DNA from: Spirogloea muscicola
Taxonomy: Eukaryota > Streptophyta > Zygnematophyceae > Spirogloeales > Spirogloeaceae
Length of the DNA stretch: 17,812 bases
Assembly: GCA_009602725.1 (NCBI GenBank)
Contig: WELB01000034.1
Span: forward strand, 1 to 17,812
Direction: 5' to 3'
The translations under genes were made by a program, and so were the position numbers. Shown here one piece after another: positions 11,744 to 17,812 of the stretch. The stretch's first letter is position 1. Every line of letters starts with the position of its first letter. The notes under the pieces are model-generated. The model was not told the DNA's origin. It worked only from the letters and a program-made list of their open reading frames with translations, and did not search any database.

Positions 11744-12061
11744 GGGGCGAAGGCTGTGAACAGCCAGCCCTTCGAGAAAGGGACAGCGGAGCGAGCAGCC
11801 GGGCTTCAAGCCGTCCAGCCGCTTGCTCGGGTGCTTAGGGTGAGCCTTGCCATCTCCCTGCAGCGCTTCTGCCCTTGCGGGCCCTCCCCACTATCTGCTG
11901 ACGTTTCCGAGGGATGGGAACCCCGCTGCGATAATAGCTGTTTTTCAAAGAAAAAGCAGGTGAGAAAGGAGAAAGCTCTTTAATGTAAGGCAATGGCTGT
12001 GAGAGGCCAGCCCAGAGGAATGAACAGGGTCTAAAAGGGCCAGGAGGTGCAAAGTAAGCAG
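11744..12061 (+). mobile_element. Truncated LINE 3'-end-like element, forward copy
   Basis: The longest recognisable unit of the repeat family. It begins with AAGGGGGCGAAGGCTGTGAACAGCC, then passes through a segment whose forward reading contains ARVLRVSLAISLQRF (about 11833-11870). Next come CCCTCCCC, a GGGAACCCCGCTGCGATAATAG block, a purine-rich AAAGAAAAAGCAGG tract, and finally AATGTAAGGCAATGGCTG with GGTCTAAAAGGGCCAGGAGG. The first half recurs directly at 14338-14470 and the second half recurs inverted at 14621-14800. I infer a dead, 5'-truncated retrotransposon tail; no complete domain remains. Confidence 0.5.
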
Positions 12062-12167
12062 AACCACTATCCGTGACTTGTAAGAATGGACGCCCAACAA
12101 TCTCTGGTCAATACATGCAAATCGGAATAACTAGAGGGCGGAAAAGCGTCGCTCACCTAAACGACTG

Positions 12168-12201
12168 CATCTGCACAGCCAGAGGCGCAGCCTTGGACCG
12201 G
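12168..12201 (+). repeat. 34-bp direct repeat, copy 1
   Basis: Begins CATCTGCACAGCCAGAGGCG and is identical over all 34 bp to 14815-14848. Similarity extends about 20 bp upstream at lower identity (CACCTNNACGAC). Exact identity within otherwise diverged repeats suggests a younger copy or local gene conversion. Confidence 0.8.
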
Positions 12202-12251
12202 CATGCACAGCTAGTCGGCGCCTTCCCCCGGAGAAGTAGAAGGCGCGTGCG

Positions 12252-12460
12252 GTGCGCCTGAGATGAGAGGGTGGCCGATTCGAGCCAGAACCTTTGCACA
12301 GCCAGACGCCAGTGCATAAAGATAGAAGTGGAGGGAAAGCGCACTTCTGGGAAGCTACACATGGCACAGGCAGAAGCTAGTGCAAAAAGAGGGGCGTGGA
12401 GAGGGAGCACACTTCTGGCGGGCCCCAATCCAATCGGCCACCCTCTCATCTCATGCGCAC
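12252..12460. mobile_element. MITE-like unit with 29-bp inverted arms and an internal tandem repeat
   Basis: The left arm 12252-12280 (GTGCGCCTGAGATGAGAGGG...) and the right arm 12432-12460 are inverted copies matching at 28 of 29 positions. The roughly 150 bp between them hold two diverged direct repeats, 12311-12351 and 12379-12419, each running from AGTGCA to CACTTCTGG with a 68-bp period. There is no coding capacity. The layout resembles a small non-autonomous terminal-inverted-repeat element, although no flanking target duplication was confirmed. Confidence 0.55.
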
Positions 12461-12477
12461 ACGCATCCTTCTCCATT

Positions 12478-12500
12478 TTGTCCATTCTTTTTGGGCGGGC
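12478..12500 (-). repeat. Inverted copy of the GCCC-AAAAAGAATGGACAA repeat
   Basis: The reverse strand reads GCCCGCCCAAAAAGAATGGA followed by CAA. It shares an exact CCCAAAAAGAATGGACAA with the plus-strand copy starting at 13513. Confidence 0.65.
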
Positions 12501-12620
12501 TTTATCAGGCCCCTTTCTCAGTGAGCGCGCCTTCTCTCATTGGGAGTGCCACATTCTCTTGAAGCGTCTCTCATCCCGGCGTTTCCTCTCCCATTTCCCG
12601 CGCCATTTTGAACGCCCGCG

Positions 12621-12643
12621 GCGTCCGGCGTTTCGTCGGACGC
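12621..12643. repeat. GC-rich hairpin, 7-bp stem and 9-nt loop
   Basis: GCGTCCG and CGGACGC are exact complements around GCGTTTCGT. It lies in a short CG-rich stretch beside TTTCCCGCGCC. The arms are short enough to arise by chance in such sequence. Confidence 0.3.
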
Positions 12644-12807
12644 GCCCGCCGCTCCTGTCAGATTGAAGTATGCATGCATTCAATCTCAGGAAAAACTTCC
12701 ATCCACATAACTCCCACTACAAAAAGAGCGAAACAAAGGCTGCTCAGAAAATCCGTTAAAACCCCGAGGACAAATCCTCCGCCTTCGTCGAGGAGAAACC
12801 CATTCTC

Positions 12808-12868
12808 TAGTAGCTCAGCGGTTAGAGCAAATAGCTGTCAATTGCGATGAATCAACTGATCGAGGATG
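12808..12868 (+). pseudogene. tRNA-like segment with pol III A-box (degenerate tRNA or SINE head)
   Basis: TAGCTCAGCGGTTAGAGCA matches the D-arm and A-box of a tRNA. At about the right distance is CTGTCAA, which reads as a normal anticodon loop with GUC (Asp). Further on, GATCGAGGAT weakly resembles a B-box. The anticodon stem (AATAG against TTGCG) barely pairs and no acceptor-stem partner for CATTCTC is present, so this is not a functional tRNA. A tRNA-derived SINE head or a decayed tRNA is possible, and a chance A-box match cannot be excluded. Confidence 0.3.
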
Positions 12869-12951
12869 CAGAACGTTGTTATTTACGAAGCTGTTATTCA
12901 AGAAGAATCGATTAGAATTATGGACCTAACTTTTTAAGCAATCTGTGGTAA

Positions 12952-12986
12952 TGTAAATGATTACATTGGTAATGTAATCATTTACA
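12952..12986. repeat. Perfect AT-rich hairpin, 16-bp stem and 3-nt loop
   Basis: TGTAAATGATTACATT, loop GGT, then the exact reverse complement AATGTAATCATTTACA. It is preceded by GGTAA, so the loop-arm word GGTAATGTAA occurs twice (12948-12957 and 12968-12977). Transcribed from either strand, it would form a stable stem-loop. Confidence 0.75.
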
Positions 12987-13050
12987 AAGATCCAAGTTTA
13001 GGAGTGAACATGTTCCCTGGACGCTTCTCACAAGAGTTCTCCGTTTTTCG

Positions 13051-13096
13051 GTTCATCCTTCTCTGGGCTGGCCTCTCACAGCCATTGACTTAAGAA
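13051..13096 (-). repeat. Inverted copy of the GGCTGTGAGAGGCCAGCCC repeat
   Basis: The minus strand reads AAGTCAATGGCTGTGAGAGG, then CCAGCCCAGAGAAGGATGAAC. It shares the CAATGGCTG lead-in with the element at 11744-12061, so the similarity extends past the core on the 5' side. Confidence 0.65.
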
Positions 13097-13512
13097 GCGC
13101 TGTTCTTCACATCTACCACCTAGATCGCGGGCAAATTGTTCGTTTAGGGTTTCTCTGCGGAAGCGTCAGGCTGCGGGGATGAGAAGCCCTCCATCCCTGC
13201 ATCCGAAAAATTACAAAATTCAAAAACTCTCACAGCCTTCGGACTCCCGCGGCTCCAGTGGCCTGTGCGGCTTGCTATGACCCGCAGCCAAGCTACTTCA
13301 GAAGACAGAATCTTCCAAACTTGTGCACTAGATTCTGCACAATGTAGTGGCTTAAATTGACCTCCCTTTCATTTCATGCGCTCCGCAAGCCTTCTCTCTT
13401 CCAGTAGAGGGCGATGGCTATTGGTCGCCCAGCTCAGAAAATGAGCTGCTTGGTTTCCTAGCCCAGCAAAGGGGCGCTCTCTTCAGGAAAGTGCTCTCCC
13501 GATGAATGTAGG

Positions 13513-13567
13513 GGCTGCGAAAGGCCAGCCCAAAAAGAATGGACAAGGTCCGAAGAGCTAAAAGGCG
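13513..13567 (+). repeat. Copy of the GGCTG-GAAAGGCCAGCCC repeat
   Basis: GGCTGCGAAAGGCCAGCCC is followed by AAAAAGAATGGACAAGGTCC and GAAGAGCTAAAAGG. The tail matches the GGTCTAAAAGGGCC end of the element at 11744-12061. Confidence 0.65.
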
Positions 13568-13759
13568 CCTCGACCACACAGCTATGCACGAGACGGCCGC
13601 AGATGGAAGCTCAGTAACCACGAGTGAGCAGCGGCAAGTCGGAGTGAGTCGCAGCTGGGAAAGAAGCACCACATCGAGACCCAGAAGCAGCAGCCACAGC
13701 GCAGCCTGCCCGCAAGTGGACTGCGTGAGCCAGGAGAATTTCGTGTATTTGAAACAAAC

Positions 13760-13860
13760 GAAGGCCAAATGGCCAAGTACAAAGGCAAGCACATCTTAAG
13801 ACCTACATAACCTACAGTAGATTGACCCGCTCAGAAACCACGGGTCAAAACATCAAGGTC
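13760..13860 (+). repeat. Diverged direct repeat, copy 2 (copy 1 at 11078-11160)
   Basis: GGCCAAGTACAAAGGCAAGCAC, then GACC.ACAT.ACCT, then TTGACCCGCTCAGAAACCAC parallels 11078-11160 (GGCCAAGTACGAAGGCAAGC, then CTGACCCGTTCAGTAACCGC), with indels between the conserved blocks. A shorter relative, GGCCCGAGTATGAAGGCAAG, lies at 10339-10358. Confidence 0.6.
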
Positions 13861-14601
13861 GCTAACCGATGCCTGGATACTAGATGGCAGATACGAAGCC
13901 CTTCTGCTACCAACTAGAGCTCGCCCAGCTTTCTGGTGCAAAGCGTTAGCCTGAGCACGCTGCAAACAGGCCGAAACTCGTCGTCGCAACAACGATAGAT
14001 AAGCAGCTGGCAAGCCCATCTCAGCCGGGAACACATCTGCATGTCGTGTGTAGCCTAGATTGGCTATGTTTTGAAGGAGAGTAAGGAGACGAGGACCTAA
14101 GCAGCCAAAGATGTCGATTGCTGCTGGCAAGAGCTGATCACATCGGGGGTAGTCGGAGTAGTGCTGCAACTTTCTTTGTTCAGCACTGCCCACTGCGTGG
14201 CCAGCGATGTGTGTCGATGCCAGGGAGCGTTGGAAAGAGACAGACAGTCGCATGCGGAAGACCTGGGCAAGCGACCCAGCAGCGTCGAAGCCGGGCAGCT
14301 CCCCTTGCTGACCCGGCCGACGATCGATGGCTTGCCGAAGGGGGCGAGTTCTGTAAAAAGCCAGCCCTTCGGAAGCTGGACAGCGGATTGAACAGTCAGG
14401 CTTCAATGCCGTCAAGTGCTCGGGTACACAGGATGAGCCTTGCCATCTCCCTGCGGCCCTCCTCCTTCTACCGTGCACTTTCGGGCAGGCTGCACCCTGG
14501 CTGCTGCCCCCAGGCTCCGCCAGGGCGACGCATTTCCGCCCTCTATTTCGTCTGTATTGCTTGCAGATGCTGACTAGAGGTTGTTGAGCGTCCATACGCA
14601 C
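13831..14601 (-). mobile_element. Remnant of LINE (non-LTR retrotransposon) reverse transcriptase C-terminal tail
   Basis: An open frame of about 256 codons on the minus strand. The part that looks like real protein is about 14154-13912: LLPAAIDIFGCLGPRLLTLL, a spacer, then YLSLLRRRVSACLQRAQANA. In LINEs with RT tails of the kind seen in algae and plants, a P.A.E/D.FGCL segment followed by R.R+S..LQR is typical of the region just past the reverse transcriptase domain, and I infer homology from memory of that pattern. A second, more degenerate copy of the LQR segment (VFRMRLSVSFQRSLAS, about 14262-14212) precedes it in the same frame. The palm-domain catalytic motif is absent, so this is a dead 3' fragment. 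The reading frame start has no support. Confidence 0.5.
14338..14470 (+). mobile_element. Truncated LINE 3'-end-like element, second forward copy (5' half)
   Basis: GAAGGGGGCGAGTTCTGTAA, then AAGCCAGCCCTTCGG, GACAGCGGA, CAGGCTTCAA.GCCGTC and GAGCCTTGCCATCTCCCTGC parallel 11744-11870 in the same order. The forward reading contains ARVHRMSLAISL. It starts inside the minus-strand LINE remnant, so one element has inserted into, or recombined with, the other. Confidence 0.5.
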
Positions 14602-14620
14602 GAGTCACTCCTAGTAGTTT

Positions 14621-14800
14621 CGCTCACCTCGCACCTTCTGGCCCTTTCAGACCTTGTACATTCCTTTGGGCTGGCCCACTCAGGGCCATTGCCTTACATT
14701 GAAGAAGCTGTTCCTCCTTTCTGAGCTGCTTCTTCTTTGACAAACAGCTAATCTTGCAGCGGAGTTCCCATTTTTCAACAGAAAAAGTTGGGGGAGGGCA
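14621..14800 (-). mobile_element. Inverted copy of the 3' half of the LINE-like element
   Basis: On the minus strand the order is GGGAACTCCGCTGCAAGATTAG, CTGTTTGTCAAAGAAGAAGC, AATGTAAGGCAATGGCC, GGGCCAGCCCAAAGGAATG, then GGTCTGAAAGGGCCAGAAGG. This matches 11885-12061 block for block. With the forward copy at 14338-14470, the two halves of one element now lie head to head. Confidence 0.6.
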
Positions 14801-14814
14801 CACCTCGACGACAA

Positions 14815-14848
14815 CATCTGCACAGCCAGAGGCGCAGCCTTGGACCGG
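14815..14848 (+). repeat. 34-bp direct repeat, copy 2
   Basis: Identical to 12168-12201. It follows the inverted element end at 14800, whereas the first copy follows the forward element end at 12061 after about 100 bp. Confidence 0.8.
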
Positions 14849-14899
14849 GAGGCAAAGCGAAACTTTCACTATGCCAGCACGAGTCGGTGGGCTGATCAA

Positions 14900-15600
14900 G
14901 GCCTACGAATTGCAAAACTGCTCCCTCACTCAGCCGCTCCGTGACGACAAGACATGCCATTGCATGAACTAAGTGTTCAGCAAGACTCTGACCTGCCTCC
15001 ACTTGCTAGCTGGACACATTCCTATCATCTGCTCCTGGCGAGGCATAAGCAGTGAGCATGCAGATGCAGATACATGACAGACCGAGACGCATCGAGTGTG
15101 ACTGTGCCCATGCTGCTGCTGCCAATGTGTGTCATTGCTTGGTGATGTTTAGGGCTCGGGACAGTGGCTCGGTCTACCCATTTCCTCTTTAACATTCCCA
15201 ACAAACAATCTAGACAGTCAGGATCTACTCGCTCCCTCTGACTCATTGACAAGGGCAGTACATCGAGCAGCACATCTCCATGTCTGACAAAGTCAGTGTG
15301 TCACAGCAACCAAGACCAACGAACTCATCCACATGTACAGAGAGAGGTTGAAACACTGATATATAAACATGTTCAACCTGACAAGCTAAAGTGCATCAAA
15401 TCTCATGTGCACTTTCATTTGCCATGCCTTGTTAACATAATACAGTCAGAAACCTCCAGTCTGTGTTCCAGCTGCAGTCCATGGGCATCATAAATACGAG
15501 CAAGCACCACAAGCACGCACATCTGCGACAGCACGCTTATGGACCACAAGGTGGAAGATGCTTACGCTGATCGTGATGAGTGGAATCTCAGCCACAGTTG
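14900..15600. other. No recognisable gene or repeat
   Basis: Mixed-composition DNA. A minus-strand open frame at 15025-15273 has no motif I recognise and no supporting splice or start context. Nothing here matches the repeat families to the left or the duplication to the right. Confidence 0.5.
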
Positions 15601-16025
15601 GGCGAATGTAAATAAGGACCGTATACCAAGAATAAGCTTTGCGCTACAGAGAGACATGATGGTGATGGTGGTAGCGATGGCATTGTCATGATGACTGCCA
15701 GTGTAAAAGTTGTAGTAATGATATTGCTGTATTGTTGATGACACTGATGATGAACGAATATAAATAGATGGATGGACAAATGATTGGTTGAATGAGTGAA
15801 TGATTGATCGAATGACTGATGAATGAATGACTGATTCCTTGAATGACTGACTTAATGATTGATTGAGTAAATGAGTGAATGAATGAGTGAGTGAGTGAGT
15901 GAGTGAATGTGCGGATGAACCATGTGAGGTGGGAGCACGATGGAGGCATGGGCAAAATAGTCCCCTGGTCCACAAATGGAAAGTGCTCATCACCTGCACC
16001 AAGTAGTGGAAGTGCAATAGCCAGC
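15600..16025. repeat. Diverged tandem duplication, copy B
   Basis: Two anchors match copy A. Anchor 1 is 15607-15720 (AGAGAGACATGATGGTG core), which pairs with 16322-16439. Anchor 2 is 15965-16025 (GGTCCACAAATGG, AAGTGCTCATCACCTGCACC, AAGTAGTG), which pairs with 17054-17120. Each pair is roughly 75-85% alike by eye. Between the anchors lies the TGAN satellite. Anchor 2 in copy A has an extra TCCTGG. Confidence 0.7.
15763..15908 (+). repeat. TGAN tetranucleotide satellite
   Basis: Imperfect 4-bp array of TGAA, TGAG, TGAT and TGAC units, ending in a purer (TGAG)n run at about 15888-15904. The opposite strand would read as Ser/Thr/His/Leu-rich peptide, which is a composition artefact rather than a gene. 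Confidence 0.9.
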
Positions 16026-16047
16026 ACGAAAGAGCGGAGGTAAGCTG

Positions 16048-16281
16048 TGGCTTATAAGCAGCATCAGAGATCAGCAGATATGGCCTGCCGCGCCTTGTGA
16101 AGATCGGCATGATGCCGGACAGTTCCATCGCCGGGTGATACCCCGCCTCGCGCACAATTGCAAACACAGTATCTCTGAGTAAGTTGTCCGAGGCAATGAG
16201 CTCACCCCCCTCAACACCCCTCAGCATGTGCGCAGCAAGAGCGAGCTGATTATCGGCAATATCAACACACTTGCGCTGGCA
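16048..16281 (-). mobile_element. Possible retrotransposon RT-tail fragment
   Basis: An open stretch on the minus strand with protein-like composition: CQRKCVDIADNQLALAAHML, a GGELIASDNLLRDTVFAIVR block, then EAGYHPAMELSGIMP and RRGRPYLLISDAAYK. The layout C..C, GG....(H)N.LRD, AG..P..E..G..P and RRP..LL resembles the region after the reverse transcriptase domain in some algal and plant LINEs (zinc-knuckle-like motif, then RHN.LRD). This is pattern memory, not an alignment. It lies between the two copies of the local duplication. It could instead be an exon of an unrecognised host gene. Confidence 0.35.
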
Positions 16282-16321
16282 GATGGCAGCTAAGCAAAGG
16301 GGTGGGAGGCCGAGGTGGTGA

Positions 16322-17120
16322 TGTAGGGCATCAGGACTGCATACCAGGCGGAAGCCTTGAGCCACGGAGAGACATGATGGTGCTGGTGATGGGATGGCGC
16401 TGTCGTGGTGACTACCGATGTAAGAGTCGTAGAAATGACGATAAGTGATGATATTATGATGTTGATGATGAATATTAAATGATGATATGATGATTATGTG
16501 ATGATGGTATATGATTGATTGACATGCTGATGATGGTAATAAACTGTGATACAATGATAAGAGAGTGATGATACGCTGATGACAAAATGGCGATGTGATG
16601 ATATAGAGAAAAATTGATGGTATATGTGAATGATGATATGATGACCATTTAATGACGATGATATGAAATGGTGATACGATGATGATGATGTGATGATGTG
16701 GTGATGATTTGAATAAATGTATGAATGATGATGAATGAGAATGATCATCCGATGAAATGATATCATATGAATGAATGATGATCTGATATGATATGAGACC
16801 GATAAATCCTCTGGTATGAAAAATTATAATCTGATGAAATGCTGATATATATTAAATGGTGATATAATCCTCTGGTGTGACTGACGGCTCAGGACCTGCA
16901 CAAACCGAACAATGATCCGCTTACCTCATTGGATTAGTCCACTGCTCCTCCCAGTGCTCCAAGTGGCTGCATGCTTCCGAAGAAAGACACAGCCGTAGTG
17001 TGAAACTGAAAGGTCACCTGGCCATCTGATGATGGCCTGTTGTGACTTGGCCCTTGGTCCACAAATGGTCCTGGAAAGTGCTCATCACCTGCACCAAGTA
17101 GTGAGAGTGCATTAGCCAGC
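16322..17120. repeat. Diverged tandem duplication, copy A
   Basis: The same anchor order as copy B, but the satellite between the anchors has grown and changed from TGAN to ATGATG type, making the unit about 800 bp instead of 425. The outer anchor lies inside an open minus-strand frame of uncertain status. Confidence 0.7.
16432..16870 (+). repeat. ATGATG-type AT-rich satellite
   Basis: About 440 bp of imperfect ATG/ATGATATG repeats broken by AAT and GTG variants. It contains no coherent reading frame; translations of either strand are His/Ile/Ser or Met/Asp repeats. Confidence 0.9.
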
Positions 17121-17188
17121 GTCACGTGTGCACTCGGACTATGCTGGGCTGTCTCAATCTTGACGTGAAGTGATGCGTCAGAATGCAT
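16934..17188 (-). CDS. Hypothetical short open frame, unrecognised
   Basis: From an ATG at 17188 the minus strand stays open for 84 codons to a TAA. It reads MHSDASLHVKIETAQHS, then VTLANALSLLGAGDEHFPGP and DGQVTFQFHTTAVSFFGSM. The composition is more protein-like than the surrounding satellite, and a diverged version of ANALSLLGAGDEHFP is repeated in copy B of the duplication as AIALPLLGAGDEHFP. I recognise no family. The conserved AG/GT around the repeated segment could also make part of it intron. It may be a decayed exon or chance. Confidence 0.2.
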   Translation of the reverse strand: MHSDASLHVKIETAQHSPSAHVTLANALSLLGAGDEHFPGPFVDQGPSHNRPSSDGQVTFQFHTTAVSFFGSMQPLGALGGAVD

Positions 17189-17393
17189 CACTGAGATGTC
17201 AGCCCTTCATGAACGATGACATATGACTCGACTCAGCTGCTTATCAGTGACGAACTTTTGCAGCTAGACGGCACGTACGAGATCGAGTGACGGGAAGCTG
17301 GAGTGGAGAGGAGCCTCGCCTTGTGGCATCGACGTGCCACCCTACTCCTCCTAGCCGTACAGGCCTCCGGCCTCGACAGAGGCCGTCACCGCC

Positions 17394-17812
17394 ATGGCCG
17401 AACCTTGGCGGCAGGCTTGCCCTTGCCGTCGGCCCTGCAAGGCATGCGCAGAGTGCCTCCAATCAGCGGCAGCATCGGACCGCATAAACAGACGCTGCAG
17501 CGGAGCGGAGGGCGAGCAGGACCAGCATTGCGGAGGACCAAGCGTTGGAAGGGTAGACATGTGCAGGTTCGAGGATGTCCCACTTGAGCGAGGCAGCCGA
17601 TCGTGTCAGCCTGCCGGCTGCCGCGCTGACCACGGGTGCTGGCGGCCGCGTGCCCGCAGCCGCACCCGACCTGGCCTGCGGAATTTCTCCTGGCTTGCGC
17701 CGCGCGTCGGCGACCTGGGCGGCGACGGCGGCCAAGGGCTGCCTGGCAACCCGCGCAGAGGCGGTCAGCGCGGCAGCAGGGGGCGGGCACTTACCCGGCT
17801 TGGCGGCCGGGC
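17394..17812 (+). CDS. Hypothetical open frame running off the right edge
   Basis: ATG in a good context (CCGCCATGG) opens 139 codons without a stop to the window end. The N terminus is cysteine-rich (PWRQACPCRRPCKACAEC), followed by low-complexity Arg/Gly sequence. The segment is GC-rich, so long open frames are expected on both strands, and third positions are not strongly G/C-biased here. I recognise no family. The competing minus-strand reading is at least as likely. Confidence 0.15.
   Translation, partial: MAEPWRQACPCRRPCKACAECLQSAAASDRINRRCSGAEGEQDQHCGGPSVGRVDMCRFEDVPLERGSRSCQPAGCRADHGCWRPRARSRTRPGLRNFSWLAPRVGDLGGDGGQGLPGNPRRGGQRGSRGRALTRLGGR
17466..17812 (-). CDS. Possible exon region of a gene entering from the right edge
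   Basis: On the minus strand a clean donor (CCGG then GTAAGT) lies at about 17796. Downstream AGs at about 17739 (TTGCCAG) or 17693 (TTCCGCAG) could be acceptors. The open frame after them reads PLAAVAAQVADARRKPGEIP, an Ala-rich stretch, then SLKWDILEPAHVYPSNAWSS, and stops at TGA 17465-17463. Early codons mostly end in G or C, as in the first OXA1-type exon. The Ala/Arg-rich composition would suit a transit peptide, but no family is recognised and the exon boundaries are guesses. Confidence 0.25.

Larger units (their letters stand above)
10170..14900. mobile_element. Nested cluster of LINE-derived and MITE-like repeats
   Basis: Almost the whole stretch is made of short related segments in both orientations. 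The commonest word, GGCTGTGAGAGGCCAGCC, occurs in complete or degenerate form near 10211 and 11205 and in the copies listed separately, mostly followed by CCAAAGGAATGGACAAGGTC. Its ends (GGCTG and CAGCC) can pair into a small hairpin. Three or four segments carry a degenerate peptide like SLAISLQR, which resembles the tail of LINE reverse transcriptases, so I read much of the region as 5'-truncated LINE 3' ends and derivatives. No intact transposase, reverse transcriptase or host gene is visible. Target-site duplications could not be delimited by eye. Confidence 0.6.

Noticed and set aside
12592-12606. E2F-like site TTTCCCGCGCC in the CG-rich stretch
   Set aside because: No gene start can be assigned nearby, and the motif lies among repeats where pyrimidine- and CG-rich words are common.
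12808-12880. A functional tRNA-Asp gene
   Set aside because: The anticodon and acceptor stems do not pair, so it is kept only as a tRNA-like pseudogene or SINE head.
13418-13792. 124-codon minus-strand open frame with leucine-rich sequence
   Set aside because: It overlaps the GGCTGCGAAAGGCCAGCCC repeat copy and reads through repeat blocks that are non-coding in other copies. The hydrophobic look comes from repeat composition.
10170-14900. CRISPR-like array or other prokaryotic repeat system
   Set aside because: The repeats are irregularly spaced, in both orientations and diverged, and the flanking genes are spliced nuclear genes.
15562-16554. A 330-codon minus-strand open frame
   Set aside because: Most of it is the His/Ser/Ile/Thr-rich translation of the TGAN and ATGATG satellites. 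Only the 16048-16281 part looks like protein.

Overview
This is eukaryotic nuclear DNA carrying two genes split by many short GT-AG introns (about 100-310 bp), followed by about 8 kb of repeat-rich DNA. The gene types, the GC-rich first exon at the left edge and the RT-tail remnants resembling those of algal non-LTR retrotransposons suggest a green-lineage organism, most likely a green alga. The species cannot be named from the window.

Layout. (1) 1-2182, plus strand: the last nine exons of a mitochondrial OXA1-type membrane protein insertase; the N terminus lies left of the window. (2) 2183-4237: AT-richer DNA between two convergent 3' ends, with no recognisable gene. (3) 4238-9475, minus strand: a complete 19-exon beta-galactosidase of glycoside hydrolase family 35 (animal GLB1-like domain order, 682 residues, signal peptide, both catalytic glutamates present). 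All junction phases close, so I consider the model strong. (4) 9476-10170: upstream region of that gene, with a perfect 20-bp palindrome. (5) 10170-14900: a patchwork of short related repeats in both orientations. Several contain a degenerate peptide resembling the C-terminal tail of a non-LTR (LINE) reverse transcriptase, and one longer LINE remnant is on the minus strand. Perfect hairpins, a MITE-like inverted-repeat unit and a tRNA-like A-box segment lie inside this patchwork. (6) 15000-15600: nothing recognised. (7) 15600-17190: a diverged tandem duplication whose two copies each carry a simple-sequence satellite (TGAN or ATGATG type), separated by another possible retrotransposon fragment. 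(8) 17240-17812: GC-rich DNA at the right edge, probably the edge of another gene, with competing open frames on both strands.

The two good genes are functionally unrelated neighbours: one inserts proteins into the inner mitochondrial membrane, the other removes terminal beta-galactose in the secretory, lysosomal/vacuolar or extracellular space. I see no operon, CRISPR array, defence island or other coordinated new system. The most unusual material is the nested repeat cluster and the satellite-bearing duplication.
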